Made by a program: the position numbers and the translations under genes. A stretch of DNA of 35,842 bases from DAOTYH01 sp034435015 (lineage in GTDB: Bacteria; Chloroflexota; Anaerolineae; Aggregatilineales; UBA3940): positions 1 to 35,842 of the forward strand of contig DAOTYH010000029.1 in NCBI GenBank assembly GCA_034435015.1. Direction: 5' to 3'. The stretch's first letter is position 1; every line of letters starts with the position of its first letter. The notes under the pieces were generated by a model. The model made no database searches. It saw nothing but the letters and a program-made list of their open reading frames with translations, and was not told where the DNA came from. Positions 1 to 8,600 of this stretch are shown one piece after another.

Positions 1-239
1 CTCCACTTGCGGAAATGATAGTACACCGCCTGCCAACTGATTTCTTTTTTGTCGCGTCGTGCGGGTTGGGCGCTGTCGGCAATTCGTTCCACTGGCAACC
101 CGTATGCAGCCGATATAGGATGTAGTTGAAGACTTTGAATAACGGGATTTGGCATACAAACCCCCGTTTGGCTGTACTCAGACAAGGCAAGATATTCCGT
201 AAACTGCTCTTCGGTTACACTGGTGGGGATAGTGCTCAT
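1..239 (-). pseudogene. Broken IS transposase, 5' part (IS5/IS4-like, DUF4096-type N-terminus)
   Basis: Reading from the ATG at 239 (preceded by an AAAGGTGA ribosome binding site), the protein begins MSTIPTSVTEEQFTEYL. The reading then has to jump to a second frame to continue as CLSTAKRGFVCQIPLFKVF and NYILYRLHTGCQWNELP, the conserved N-terminal block of many small IS transposases. It jumps back to the first frame for KKEISWQAVYYHFRKW. The second switch falls exactly on A-AAA-AAG (44-50, minus strand), a classic -1 slippery heptamer used by IS elements. The first switch near codon 17 has no such signal and looks like a real indel, because the second frame has a stop upstream and no start codon. 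The catalytic part lies outside the window. The segment is visibly more AT-rich than its neighbours. Family name is inferred from the remembered N-terminal pattern. Confidence 0.72.
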
Positions 240-339
240 GGGATTTCACCTTTGCAGAGGTTTTTTCTCTCATGATGCACTATCTCCCCTTTCATTCGCA
301 AAAGTTTGAATCAGTTCATTCAGATGAAGGCTCAATCTG

Positions 340-1485
340 TTAATTGAGTGACTCAACAATGCTGGTCAAGCGGAACAGCCCGGCTGTAGAATGGTTGCCT
401 ATGACGACCATGATGAACCCGTCCTTCTCCCACAACAGCATCCCGCCGCCGCAGTAACTCTCGTCTGGGTCTGAGGGGTCTGGCTCGCATCCGGGTAGGA
501 TGTACAGGCCGGTTGTGCCGTCCACTTCCACTTCCTGGATGATAGACATGCTGGCAGGTATGGGCACAACGAGCGTGGTTGTCCAGTCAATGGTCTGGCT
601 GAGACGCTCAGCCTCTGCCGGCGTCATGCCCAGCAGTTGGAGCATGGCACTGCCGAGAGCCTGCATGTCCACCCCCTCCGGCACTTCAACGGATGGGCTG
701 GGAATCTGTCCGATGATGAATCCTTCAGGGTCATCCAGTTCCCCATAGGTCTGGGTGACACTTGCTGGAATGGTGATGACAAACGGCTGGCCGTCTATGT
801 TGTCGGGCAGTAAGGCGGGGTCAAGTTCCATTGCCACAAAAACCTGCCGCAGTGTCTCGACATCCGGGGTGTAGCGCATCCTTGCCAGCCCCGTCACCTC
901 GATGCGGGCGGGGTCGCCGTAGCCCTGGGGTCTGCGGGGCATGAAGCCCGCCTGCGCGGCGGCCTCATCCAGCGATGAGACTTCGACCGGCTGGCCGGGG
1001 TCCTGCAGGACCTCTTCTTCCCCAAAGTGCATGTTATCGCTGATTGCGGCGGCGATCTCTTCGAGGCGTTGATCGTCTACATCCACTACAACAAACTCCT
1101 GAACACGGAACAGGCTCAGGAAGTCGCTGGCAAGCGCACGAACCGGCGCAAGCGCGAGCAGTACCCCTATAACTATCAGGGCAACTGCGCCTGCCAGAAC
1201 GCGTTGCATTTTCTTACTCAACTTCATGCTCATATCCTTTCTCTCTCCTATGACAGCCCGCAGGTTGACCAATGCCCGATGCGCGGCAGGCCGATCAAGA
1301 GGGCCGGGACGGGTATGGGCCATTGCCTGTGAAACCTGCACCCTTTCCATTTCCAGCCTGCTCAGACGCTCCCGGCACAACCTGCATATTTCGAGGTGCC
1401 TGCTTAGCTCCTGCGACTGGGCGGGTGTGAGCTGTCCATCTAGATAACTCAGAAGCAACCCATCATGCGGATGACGTACTGCCAT
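340..1485 (-). CDS. Membrane-anchored zinc-finger anti-sigma factor with large extracytoplasmic domain
   Basis: Probably binds and inhibits the ECF sigma factor encoded just upstream. With the ATG at 1485, which has GGAGGAG about 6 bases before it, the product is 381 residues. An upstream in-frame start at 1521 would add 12 residues but lies deeper inside the sigma gene. The N-terminus carries the HC2 zinc-finger signature H30-x3-C34-x2-C37. A single transmembrane helix follows at about 95-118, then roughly 260 residues outside the cell, including two cysteines in the segment GCEPDPSDPDESYC near the C-terminus. The tail resembles DUF4367-type domains found in other anti-sigma/regulatory membrane proteins (recalled similarity, not searched). 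The start overlaps the 3' end of the sigma gene by 23 bases, suggesting translational coupling. Confidence 0.82.
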   Translation of the reverse strand: MAVRHPHDGLLLSYLDGQLTPAQSQELSRHLEICRLCRERLSRLEMERVQVSQAMAHTRPGPLDRPAAHRALVNLRAVIGERKDMSMKLSKKMQRVLAGAVALIVIGVLLALAPVRALASDFLSLFRVQEFVVVDVDDQRLEEIAAAISDNMHFGEEEVLQDPGQPVEVSSLDEAAAQAGFMPRRPQGYGDPARIEVTGLARMRYTPDVETLRQVFVAMELDPALLPDNIDGQPFVITIPASVTQTYGELDDPEGFIIGQIPSPSVEVPEGVDMQALGSAMLQLLGMTPAEAERLSQTIDWTTTLVVPIPASMSIIQEVEVDGTTGLYILPGCEPDPSDPDESYCGGGMLLWEKDGFIMVVIGNHSTAGLFRLTSIVESLN

Positions 1486-2044
1486 CTTGCTCCTCCTGAC
1501 CGTAGGCCGCTCGGAAGGCACGCTGGGCGCGCACCAGCAGTGTTCCTACTGACCCCGGCTTCACACCGATCATGTCTGCCAGTTCGCGGTAGCTGAACCC
1601 CATCTCCCGCAGGACAAGCAGCCACGCCTCTCTGGCTGGCAGTCTGGCCAGCGCTTCACGCACACGGCGCTGGGTCTCGCGGCGGGAGACCTCATCCTCC
1701 GGGCCGGGCGGCAGGTCGGCAGTGCGCCCTGCGGCCTGTTCACGCCGCTCGCGCCGAATGGCGGTCCGTAGGGCGTTGTAACCTGTATGGAGGGCCACCC
1801 GATAGAGCCAGCCCGCCACGTTCTCCTCGCGCCAGAGCGGCTTTCGGTACAGCGTGAGGAAGACCTCCTGCGCCAAGTCTTCTGCCTCCTGACGTGTGCC
1901 TGTCAACCGGAACAAGACGCCGTAAACCATGTCATAGTGCCGGTTGAACAAAGCCTCAAAAGAGGCTTCATCTCCCTCCCGGAAGCGCCGCATCAACAGT
2001 GCGTCAGAGAGCGCTGTCAACTGCTCATCCTCGTATGCAGACAT
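1463..2044 (-). CDS. ECF-type RNA polymerase sigma factor
   Basis: Extracytoplasmic-function sigma factor that would direct RNA polymerase to a small regulon and be held by the adjacent anti-sigma protein. From the ATG at 2044 it is 193 residues; GGGAGAG lies just upstream. A GTG at 2065 gives seven more residues and cannot be excluded. Region sigma-2 spans about residues 20-85, with the core helix reading EAEDLAQEVFLTLYRK. A charged linker follows, then sigma-4 at about 125-185 with LPAREAWLLVLREMGFSYRELA and a helix-turn-helix ending in SVGTLLVRAQRAF. Only these two domains are present, as is usual for the family. The pair with the anti-sigma factor lies downstream of the nuo operon terminator, so it is probably transcribed from its own, possibly self-regulated, promoter between 2066 and 2192; I could not pick a convincing -35/-10 there. 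Confidence 0.88.
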   Translation of the reverse strand: MSAYEDEQLTALSDALLMRRFREGDEASFEALFNRHYDMVYGVLFRLTGTRQEAEDLAQEVFLTLYRKPLWREENVAGWLYRVALHTGYNALRTAIRRERREQAAGRTADLPPGPEDEVSRRETQRRVREALARLPAREAWLLVLREMGFSYRELADMIGVKPGSVGTLLVRAQRAFRAAYGQEEQDGSTSSA

Positions 2045-2192
2045 TCCTCTCTCCCATCTAAACACCGCTGGTACATCTGCAGTGACAGCGTACCCGCTTT
2101 CCCCTGTTCAGGCTAGCCCCATCCAGCAGGCTGGCAGGTTCTGACAGCAACACCCAAGCAGAGATTCCTGATCGAGTTGTCTGGCAGGCTGG

Positions 2193-2231
2193 GTAAAAGA
2201 AAGCAGGGCGGCCTCTGCCGGCGCGCCCTGC
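2193..2231 (-). terminator. Intrinsic terminator of the nuo operon
   Basis: On the minus strand an 8-bp stem, GCAGGGCG (2203-2210) pairing with CGCCCTGC (2224-2231), is followed immediately by the U-rich tract TTTCTTTT. It sits about 30 bases past the nuoN stop codon and separates the complex I operon from the sigma/anti-sigma pair. Confidence 0.75.
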
Positions 2232-2259
2232 ATGGGGTGACACAGTCGGGGAGGCCGCC

Positions 2260-3759
2260 TCAACCTGCCAGCGCCAGCAGTGCCTGCCGGGCCATCTGGA
2301 AAAGCGGCGTCGGGAGAATGCCTAGAATCAGAGTAGCCGCCGCGGTTACCCCCAGCACGGTTGCCAGCGCAGGCTGGAGGCTGGCTTCGCCCTTGCCTTC
2401 GCGGAAGAACATGACCAAGATTACCCGCGCGTAGTAGAACGCGCTGATCACGCTGGTTAGTACGCCGATGATCGTCACAGCCAGCAGGAGCGGATCACCG
2501 GCGGAGGCGCGGATAGCCGCTTCGAACACAAACACCTTCCCGATCAGCCCGGCGCTGGGAGGCAGGCCGGTTAGCGAGAGCATGAACAACGCCATGGCCA
2601 GTGCCATCCAGGGGTGTGTTTGGCCGAGGCCGGCAAAATCGTCAATCTCGTTGCCGGTGCCGTCATCACGCTCCAGCGCGATCACGACCGCAAAGGCGCC
2701 CAGATTGGTAAAGGCGTAGGCCAGCAGATAGAACAGGGCCGCGCTCACAGCGTAGGGGGCTGTGTCAGGATGCTGGGCGGCGGCCACCGCTACCAGAATA
2801 TAGCCGGCGTGGGCGATGCTGGAGTAAGCCAGCATACGCTTGATGTTAGTCTGCGAGATGGCCACAACGTTGCCCAAGATCATGGTCAGGCCGGCGATCA
2901 CAGCGATGATCGCCCCCCACTGGCTGGCAGTGGCGGGCATGGCTGTCACCAGCACGCGCAGGAGGGCCGCAAACCCGCCTGCTTTAGCCCCTACCGACAT
3001 GAAGGCCGTGACCGGCGTCGGTGCGCCCTGATAGACATCCGGCGTCCACATATGGAACGGCACAGCCGCAACCTTGAACCCCAGCCCTACCAGTATCAGC
3101 ACCATGCCGACCAGTGCTAGCGCAAGGTTAGCCGCCTGCCCGGACAGGGCCGCCACCACTCCTGACAGAGCTGTACTGCCTGTCCCTCCGTATGTCAGGG
3201 CTATGCCGTAAACGAGAAAACTGCTGGCGAAAGCTCCGAGCAGGAAGTACTTCATGGCCGACTCTTCAGAGTCAGCTCTCGGACGTGCAAAACCGGCGAG
3301 GATATACAGCGGGATGCTCAACAGCTCCAGCGCAAGGAACACGACAATCAGGTCAGCCGCCATCGCCATCAGCACCATGCCGGTTGTGCTGAACAGCAGG
3401 AGGGGGTAATACTCGCCGCGTTCGATCCCGCGTCGGGGCAGGTAGTTCAGGGCCAGCAGAACGCCCAGGATGGCAGTCAGGATGAAAACAGCCTGCAAAA
3501 ACAGCGAAAACCCATCCGCGATCAGCATCCCCTCAAAGGCCGATTGTGTGCCCAGCCGGGTATAACGCTCTATTTCCAGTGCCAGCGCAACCGCCGCACC
3601 TGCCAGCCCTAAGAGCGCCAGCCAGCCAGTCCAGCGCTTATGGCCCCGGCCAATGAACAAATCAATCATCAGCAAGAGGCAGGCCCAGCCAGCCAGAATC
3701 AAGACGGGGATGAGCGCCACTAGGTTGATCGATTCAAGCGTAGGAAGTTGCATAATCAT
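2260..3759 (-). CDS. nuoN: NADH-quinone oxidoreductase subunit N
   Basis: Antiporter-like proton-pumping membrane subunit of respiratory complex I, last gene of the operon. It is 499 residues, the usual length, and almost wholly hydrophobic with about 14 transmembrane helices. Diagnostic stretches are KYFLLGAFASSFLVYGIALTYG (the conserved Lys of the first half-channel), FKVAAVPFHMWTPDVYQGAP and the discontinuous helix region KRMLAYSSIAHAGY. The C-terminal half includes LSLTGLPPSAGLIGKVFVFEAA. The start ATG at 3759 has GAAGGGT just upstream; a second ATG two codons later is an alternative. It begins 27 bases after the nuoM stop codon. Confidence 0.95.
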   Translation of the reverse strand: MIMQLPTLESINLVALIPVLILAGWACLLLMIDLFIGRGHKRWTGWLALLGLAGAAVALALEIERYTRLGTQSAFEGMLIADGFSLFLQAVFILTAILGVLLALNYLPRRGIERGEYYPLLLFSTTGMVLMAMAADLIVVFLALELLSIPLYILAGFARPRADSEESAMKYFLLGAFASSFLVYGIALTYGGTGSTALSGVVAALSGQAANLALALVGMVLILVGLGFKVAAVPFHMWTPDVYQGAPTPVTAFMSVGAKAGGFAALLRVLVTAMPATASQWGAIIAVIAGLTMILGNVVAISQTNIKRMLAYSSIAHAGYILVAVAAAQHPDTAPYAVSAALFYLLAYAFTNLGAFAVVIALERDDGTGNEIDDFAGLGQTHPWMALAMALFMLSLTGLPPSAGLIGKVFVFEAAIRASAGDPLLLAVTIIGVLTSVISAFYYARVILVMFFREGKGEASLQPALATVLGVTAAATLILGILPTPLFQMARQALLALAG

Positions 3760-3786
3760 GACCCTTCACGCAGGATGCCTGACTCA

Positions 3787-5289
3787 TCAGGGCAGACCCG
3801 CCAGCGATGGTACTGCGCTCAAGAGCGCCTGCACAGACGGCTCCATCACATCAAAGAACGGCTTGGCATAAAGGCCGATCCAGAAGATCAAGATGATCAG
3901 GGGTACCAGCGTTAGAATCTCACGCGGGCCAATGTCAGTCAGCTTCTTGTTTTCCTCTTTATCCAGAGGCCCAAGGAACACCTTCTGGAACATCCACAGC
4001 AGGTAGATGGCGGCCAGAATCACCCCCAGCGCCGCAAAGGCTGTGAACAGCCAGGGCCGCGCACCCAGCGCACTGGAGTTAAATGACCCCATCAGGATGG
4101 TGAACTCGCCGACAAAGCCGTTCAGCCCCGGCAGACCCATCGAAGAGAGCGTCACTACCAGTGCCAGTGCGCTGTAGACGGGCATGATCTTCCAGATGCC
4201 GCCGAAATCGCTTAATTCGCGGGTATGCCGCCGTTCGTAGATCATGCCGACCAGCAGGAACAACCCGCCCGTGCTCAGGCCATGGTTGACCATCTGGAGG
4301 ATTGCCCCTTGAACGCCAATCGCATTCAGGGAGAAGATGCCCAGCATGACAAACCCCAGATGGCTGACAGAGGAATAGGCGACCAGCTTCTTGACATCGG
4401 TCTGGGCAAAACTGACCCATGCGCCGTAAATGATGCCGATGACGGCCAGCGCCGCAATGTAAGGAGCAAACTCAACAGAGGCGTTGGGGAACAACGGCAG
4501 GTTGAAACGCAGGAAGCCGTATGTTCCCATCTTGAGCAGGACACCCGCCAGTATAACAGAGCCAGCCGTTGGGGCTTCGACATGCGCATCCGGTAGCCAC
4601 GAGTGTAGCGGCCACAGCGGGACTTTGATCGCAAAGGCAATGGCAAAAGCCAGGAACAGCCAGCGCTCAAGGTTCAGGGGGATGTCCATGCCGATCAGAT
4701 CAGGCAGGTAGAACGTGCCTCCTCGGATTCCCAGCCACAGGATCGCCAACAGCATCAGGATAGACCCGGCCATCGTGTACAGGAAGAACTTGATGGCGGC
4801 GTACTGACGGCGCGGCCCGCCCCAGATACCGATCAGGAAGTACATGGGAACGAGCGTGAACTCCCAGAATACGTAGAACAGGAACAGGTCCTGCGCCACA
4901 AACACGCCTACCATAGCCGTTTCGAGCAACAGCATGAAGGCGTAGTATTCTTTGACGCGATCCTCAATGGCCTTCCATGAGGCTAGAATGGAAATCGGGC
5001 TGATCAGGGTGGTCAACAGCACCAGCCAGATGCTCAACCCGTCCACCCCCAGCGCATAGCTGATCCCCGCTGTCGGAATCCAATCTACCCGCCCGGCCCA
5101 CATCATACTGCCGTCCTGAGCAAACGGCTTGCCCAGCAGGAAGAGCGACACGACAAATGTGGCGGTTGAAAAGACAACCGAAACCCACTTGATGAATGTC
5201 TCATGTCTGCGCGGCGTCAGGACTACAATCAAGAACCCGACCAGCGGTATCGCCAGTATTATGGTCAGAAAGGTTGGGAACTCCGTCAT
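3787..5289 (-). CDS. nuoM: NADH-quinone oxidoreductase subunit M
   Basis: Antiporter-like proton-pumping subunit of complex I, 500 residues. The conserved Glu helix is seen in LLLETAMVGVFVAQDLFLFYVFWEFTLVPMYFLIG, and the channel segment in KVPLWPLHSWLPDAHVEAPT and KKLVAYSSVSHLGF. The MVNHGLSTGGLFLLVG segment is typical of NuoM rather than NuoL or NuoN. An AAGGAG ribosome binding site lies 7 bases before the start. It follows nuoL with a spacer of about 46 bases and is read in the same transcript. Nothing unusual was seen in length or in key residues. Confidence 0.95.
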   Translation of the reverse strand: MTEFPTFLTIILAIPLVGFLIVVLTPRRHETFIKWVSVVFSTATFVVSLFLLGKPFAQDGSMMWAGRVDWIPTAGISYALGVDGLSIWLVLLTTLISPISILASWKAIEDRVKEYYAFMLLLETAMVGVFVAQDLFLFYVFWEFTLVPMYFLIGIWGGPRRQYAAIKFFLYTMAGSILMLLAILWLGIRGGTFYLPDLIGMDIPLNLERWLFLAFAIAFAIKVPLWPLHSWLPDAHVEAPTAGSVILAGVLLKMGTYGFLRFNLPLFPNASVEFAPYIAALAVIGIIYGAWVSFAQTDVKKLVAYSSVSHLGFVMLGIFSLNAIGVQGAILQMVNHGLSTGGLFLLVGMIYERRHTRELSDFGGIWKIMPVYSALALVVTLSSMGLPGLNGFVGEFTILMGSFNSSALGARPWLFTAFAALGVILAAIYLLWMFQKVFLGPLDKEENKKLTDIGPREILTLVPLIILIFWIGLYAKPFFDVMEPSVQALLSAVPSLAGLP

Positions 5290-5335
5290 ACATGCTCCTT
5301 AACGGGCCGTGTTTGTAGGGGCGCAGCGCCGTGTG

Positions 5336-7618
5336 CTAAAGCAACAGGCGTATCGCCAGATAAATCAAGATCACTACGACACCCAGCGCAACTGCCAGAG
5401 CGTAATTGCGCACGTAGCCGGTCTGTGTGCGGCGTAGCCTGTTCGATGAGCCGCTGATCAGGCTACCAATGCCGTTGACTGCACCGTCCACCACACCCAT
5501 ATCAATGGGCTTACTCAGGATAGCCGCCCAGCCCTTGAAGGCGGCTGTCAGGATGTTGTCATGTACAAAGTCGTGCCAGAAGTGCCAGTCCACTGTGGCG
5601 GCCAGAAAATCCCCCATGCGGGTATAAGGCTGTACGAAAACCGCCGCATACAGCTCATCCCAGTACCACTTGCGGTTTAGGAAGGTGAATACCGGCCCTG
5701 TCGTGCGCAACGGATCGGGCTGACCCTCCTCCAGCGGCTTGCGGCCGTACAGCAGGAAGCTCAAGAAGATCGCCGCCAGCGCCAGCACAGTTGAAATGCC
5801 GGCCACAGTCAGCGAGAAGCTCTCACCAGCGGCAGGGATATGAATATTGACAACGCTGTATGCCAGCCAGTACCCTAAGTGGTGGAAACCCTCGAAGGGC
5901 AGATTCATCACCCCGCCGATAGCTGACAGAACGGCCAGCACGATCAGCGGAGTAGTCATCACGGCGGGACTCTCTGCCGCATGTGCGGCGGCTTCTGTGC
6001 GTGCCTTGCCGAAGAAGACCATGAAAATCTGCCGCCCCATATAGAAGGCTGTGAAGAAGGCCGCCGCAGTCAGCAGGATGTAGGCCGCTGTGTTCTCGCG
6101 GCTGGCGTCCAGCAGGATTTCATCCTTGCTCCAGAACCCAGCCAGCGGCGGGATGCCTGCCAGCGCCAGCGCACCGACAATATAGACGATGGTGGTAAGG
6201 GGCATCTTCTTGCTTAGCCCGCCCATGTTGCGCATGTCCTGTGGGTCGAGAGCGTGGCTGTCTTGGTGCCTGCCATGCCCGTGATGGGCAGTCGCATGGT
6301 GGCCGTGTTCCATCCCATGTATCACTGAGCCGGCGCTCAGGAACAGAAGCGCTTTGAAAAAGGCATGGGTGGCTAGATGGAAGATCGCCGCCGCATAGGC
6401 CCCCAGCCCTGCCGCCGCGACCATAAAGCCGAGCTGGCTGATGGTCGAGTAGGCCAGCACACGTTTGATGTCGAACTGTGCCACTGCGATAGTCGCCGCC
6501 ACAAAAGCCGTTGCCGCTCCGACAAGCGCCACGACCGTCCCGCTGACAGGGGCCATCGCGTACAGCACATTACTGCGGGTGATCATGTAGATACCGGCGG
6601 TGACCATAGTAGCGGCATGGATCAAGGCGCTGACAGGTGTCGGGCCGGCCATCGCATCCGGTAGCCAGACGAACAGCGGTATCTGGGCGCTCTTCCCCGT
6701 TGCACCCAACAGCAGGCACAACGTGATGATGGTCACCACTGTCCCCAGCGGCACAGAGAGCGGCCCAAACGCAATCGGAGTTGAGAGCGAGAGCGGCTCA
6801 CCTTCTCCCTCTGCCGCATGTTCCCCTTCGACGGCCTCACCGTGCGGCCCTGAGGCGCTGAGGGTCAGGCATTCAGCCTGAGGGGCTGTCTGCATACACT
6901 CGGCACGCGCAAAAACGTCGTCAAAAGTGAGCGTGCCGAATGTCCAGAAGATGAGCATGATCGCCAACAGCATTCCGAAGTCGCCTACGCGGTTGACGAT
7001 GAAAGCCTTCTTGCCTGCGGCAGAGTTGGTGATGCCCGCTACCGGGTCATCAAACCAGAAGCCGATCAGCAGATAGGAGCATAACCCTACCAGTTCCCAG
7101 CCGACGAACATCATCAGATAGTTGTTGGCTGTGACGAGGATCAGCATCGAGCCGAGAAACAGGTTCAAGAAGGCAAAAAAGCGGGGGAAGCGGCGGCGCT
7201 TCAGGTCGTAGGCTTCCTCTGGAGACAGCCCGCGCTTGGCGGCCTGCTCGTCAATGTCTCCTTGCATGTAGCCGATGGCGTAAATATGGATCAGTGTCCC
7301 TACGCCGGTGACAACCAGCATCATCACCGAGGAGAGCGTATCTACCTTGATTGTCCATGGAACGGCAAGGGTGAAGTCCCCGGCCTGAAGCCTGAACCAC
7401 GTCAAAAGCGGGACTTCCGCACCCTGCGGCTGACCCAGCAGTCCGACAAACATCAAGACTGCGATCACAAATGCCAGCGCCGCCATAAGCGAGGCGATCA
7501 CGCCGGGCGCTGCACTGTCACTGCGGGGCATCAGCCTGCGTCCGAAGAAGACGTTAATCAGCATACCCGCAAAGGGAAACACAATGATCAGCGGGATTAG
7601 GGAGAACAGTCCTTGCAT
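5336..7618 (-). CDS. nuoL: NADH-quinone oxidoreductase subunit L, with unusual loop insertions
   Basis: Largest antiporter-like proton-pumping subunit of complex I, whose C-terminal part forms the long lateral helix along NuoM and NuoN. At 760 residues it is longer than the roughly 610-660 common in the family. The core is intact: FVGWELVGLCSYLLIGFW (about 171-188), KSAQIPLFVWLPDAMAGPTPVSALIHAATMVTAG (309-342), KRVLAYSTISQLGFM (385-399) and THAFFKALLFLSAGSVIH (417-434). Extra length comes from three loops: a charged segment at about 120-145, an acidic Glu/Gly-rich loop at about 236-278, and a loop at 434-455 with nine histidines in 22 residues just before the conserved DMRNMGGL. These lie in extramembrane loops, so the gene is probably functional; the loop roles are unknown. 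Confidence 0.95.
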   Translation of the reverse strand: MQGLFSLIPLIIVFPFAGMLINVFFGRRLMPRSDSAAPGVIASLMAALAFVIAVLMFVGLLGQPQGAEVPLLTWFRLQAGDFTLAVPWTIKVDTLSSVMMLVVTGVGTLIHIYAIGYMQGDIDEQAAKRGLSPEEAYDLKRRRFPRFFAFLNLFLGSMLILVTANNYLMMFVGWELVGLCSYLLIGFWFDDPVAGITNSAAGKKAFIVNRVGDFGMLLAIMLIFWTFGTLTFDDVFARAECMQTAPQAECLTLSASGPHGEAVEGEHAAEGEGEPLSLSTPIAFGPLSVPLGTVVTIITLCLLLGATGKSAQIPLFVWLPDAMAGPTPVSALIHAATMVTAGIYMITRSNVLYAMAPVSGTVVALVGAATAFVAATIAVAQFDIKRVLAYSTISQLGFMVAAAGLGAYAAAIFHLATHAFFKALLFLSAGSVIHGMEHGHHATAHHGHGRHQDSHALDPQDMRNMGGLSKKMPLTTIVYIVGALALAGIPPLAGFWSKDEILLDASRENTAAYILLTAAAFFTAFYMGRQIFMVFFGKARTEAAAHAAESPAVMTTPLIVLAVLSAIGGVMNLPFEGFHHLGYWLAYSVVNIHIPAAGESFSLTVAGISTVLALAAIFLSFLLYGRKPLEEGQPDPLRTTGPVFTFLNRKWYWDELYAAVFVQPYTRMGDFLAATVDWHFWHDFVHDNILTAAFKGWAAILSKPIDMGVVDGAVNGIGSLISGSSNRLRRTQTGYVRNYALAVALGVVVILIYLAIRLLL

Positions 7619-7697
7619 GTGGCTTGTCCTGTCCGACTAAGATAGTGAGCTTCCAAATGGCCCCAAGTTATGCTCTAAGTGAGTGCCTTCACGACAC

Positions 7698-8018
7698 TCA
7701 GCCTTCCATTTCACGTAGCTCGTCAATGTCAATACTGCGCTTGGTTCGGAAGATGGCGACGATCAATGCCAGCCCTACCGCTACCTCTGCGGCGGCAACG
7801 GTCATTACAAAGAAGACAAAGACCTGCCCGCCCAAATCCTGAAAGGCGCGGGCGAAGGCTACAAAGGCGAGATTAGCCGAATTCAGCATCAGCTCAACCG
7901 ACATGAAGACGAGGATGGCGTTTCGCCGCACCAGCACACCGACCATCCCCAGCGCGAACAGCACTGCGCTCAAGATCACATAGTAGCTGGTAGGAACGAG
8001 AAAGGCTGTTTCGTTCAT
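7698..8018 (-). CDS. nuoK: NADH-quinone oxidoreductase subunit K
   Basis: Small membrane subunit of complex I, 106 residues with three transmembrane helices, close to the usual 100. The conserved membrane glutamates needed for proton translocation are present in the segment FMSVELMLNSANLAFVAFAR (helix 2) and in AAAEVAVGLALIVAIFR (helix 3). The start overlaps the nuoJ stop codon by 4 bases (ATGA), a standard coupling arrangement for this pair. About 80 bases separate it from nuoL; I saw no gene or clear signal in that gap. Confidence 0.95.
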   Translation of the reverse strand: MNETAFLVPTSYYVILSAVLFALGMVGVLVRRNAILVFMSVELMLNSANLAFVAFARAFQDLGGQVFVFFVMTVAAAEVAVGLALIVAIFRTKRSIDIDELREMEG

Positions 8019-8581
8019 TTCTGGGTTTCCTGCTTGTCTAAGCGTCCACGCTTCTTTTCTAGTTCATCTCTGGTGAGCACGACCGCGCCGATCATGGCAA
8101 CCAGCAACAGCACGCCGACCATCTGGAAGGGGAGCATGTAGCGGGTAAACAGCACTTCGCCCACGGCCTGCGGACTCCCGTAGCTCTCCATGGCGCCGGC
8201 GGTTTGGCTGAGCAGAGGCGGCACAGACAGATCAACCCCGATCCGAGGGCTGAACAAGACGAAAGCCGCTGTCGCAACCAGCAGGACTGCCAGGACGATG
8301 GTTACCGGGGCCTGCCATCGAAGTTTTGACTCAAGCGGCACACGCTCGGCTCCCAGCAGCATGATCACGAACAGGAATAACACCATGATCGCCCCAGCGT
8401 AGACGGTCACCTGCACCATAGCGAGGAAGGGGGCGTTTAGGCCCAGGTAGAAGAGCGCCACGCACATAAAGTTGACCACCAAAAACAGAGCGGCACGCAC
8501 TGCATTGGTGCTGGTCAACATGCCTACGGCTGAGGCAATCGCTATCAAGGCCAGAATAGCAAAGATCAGTGTGCCAATCAT
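8015..8581 (-). CDS. nuoJ: NADH-quinone oxidoreductase subunit J
   Basis: Membrane subunit of complex I, 188 residues with five transmembrane helices. The helix-3 pi-bulge region characteristic of NuoJ is seen as VQVTVYAGAIMVLFLFVIMLLG. The first helix reads FAILALIAIASAVGMLTSTNAVRAALFLVVNF. The C-terminus is short and charged (DELEKKRGRLDKQETQK). It starts about 19 bases after nuoI and overlaps nuoK by 4 bases. No anomaly was seen. Confidence 0.94.
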   Translation of the reverse strand: MIGTLIFAILALIAIASAVGMLTSTNAVRAALFLVVNFMCVALFYLGLNAPFLAMVQVTVYAGAIMVLFLFVIMLLGAERVPLESKLRWQAPVTIVLAVLLVATAAFVLFSPRIGVDLSVPPLLSQTAGAMESYGSPQAVGEVLFTRYMLPFQMVGVLLLVAMIGAVVLTRDELEKKRGRLDKQETQK

Positions 8582-8600
8582 CAGGTCAAGGCTCCCTTAT

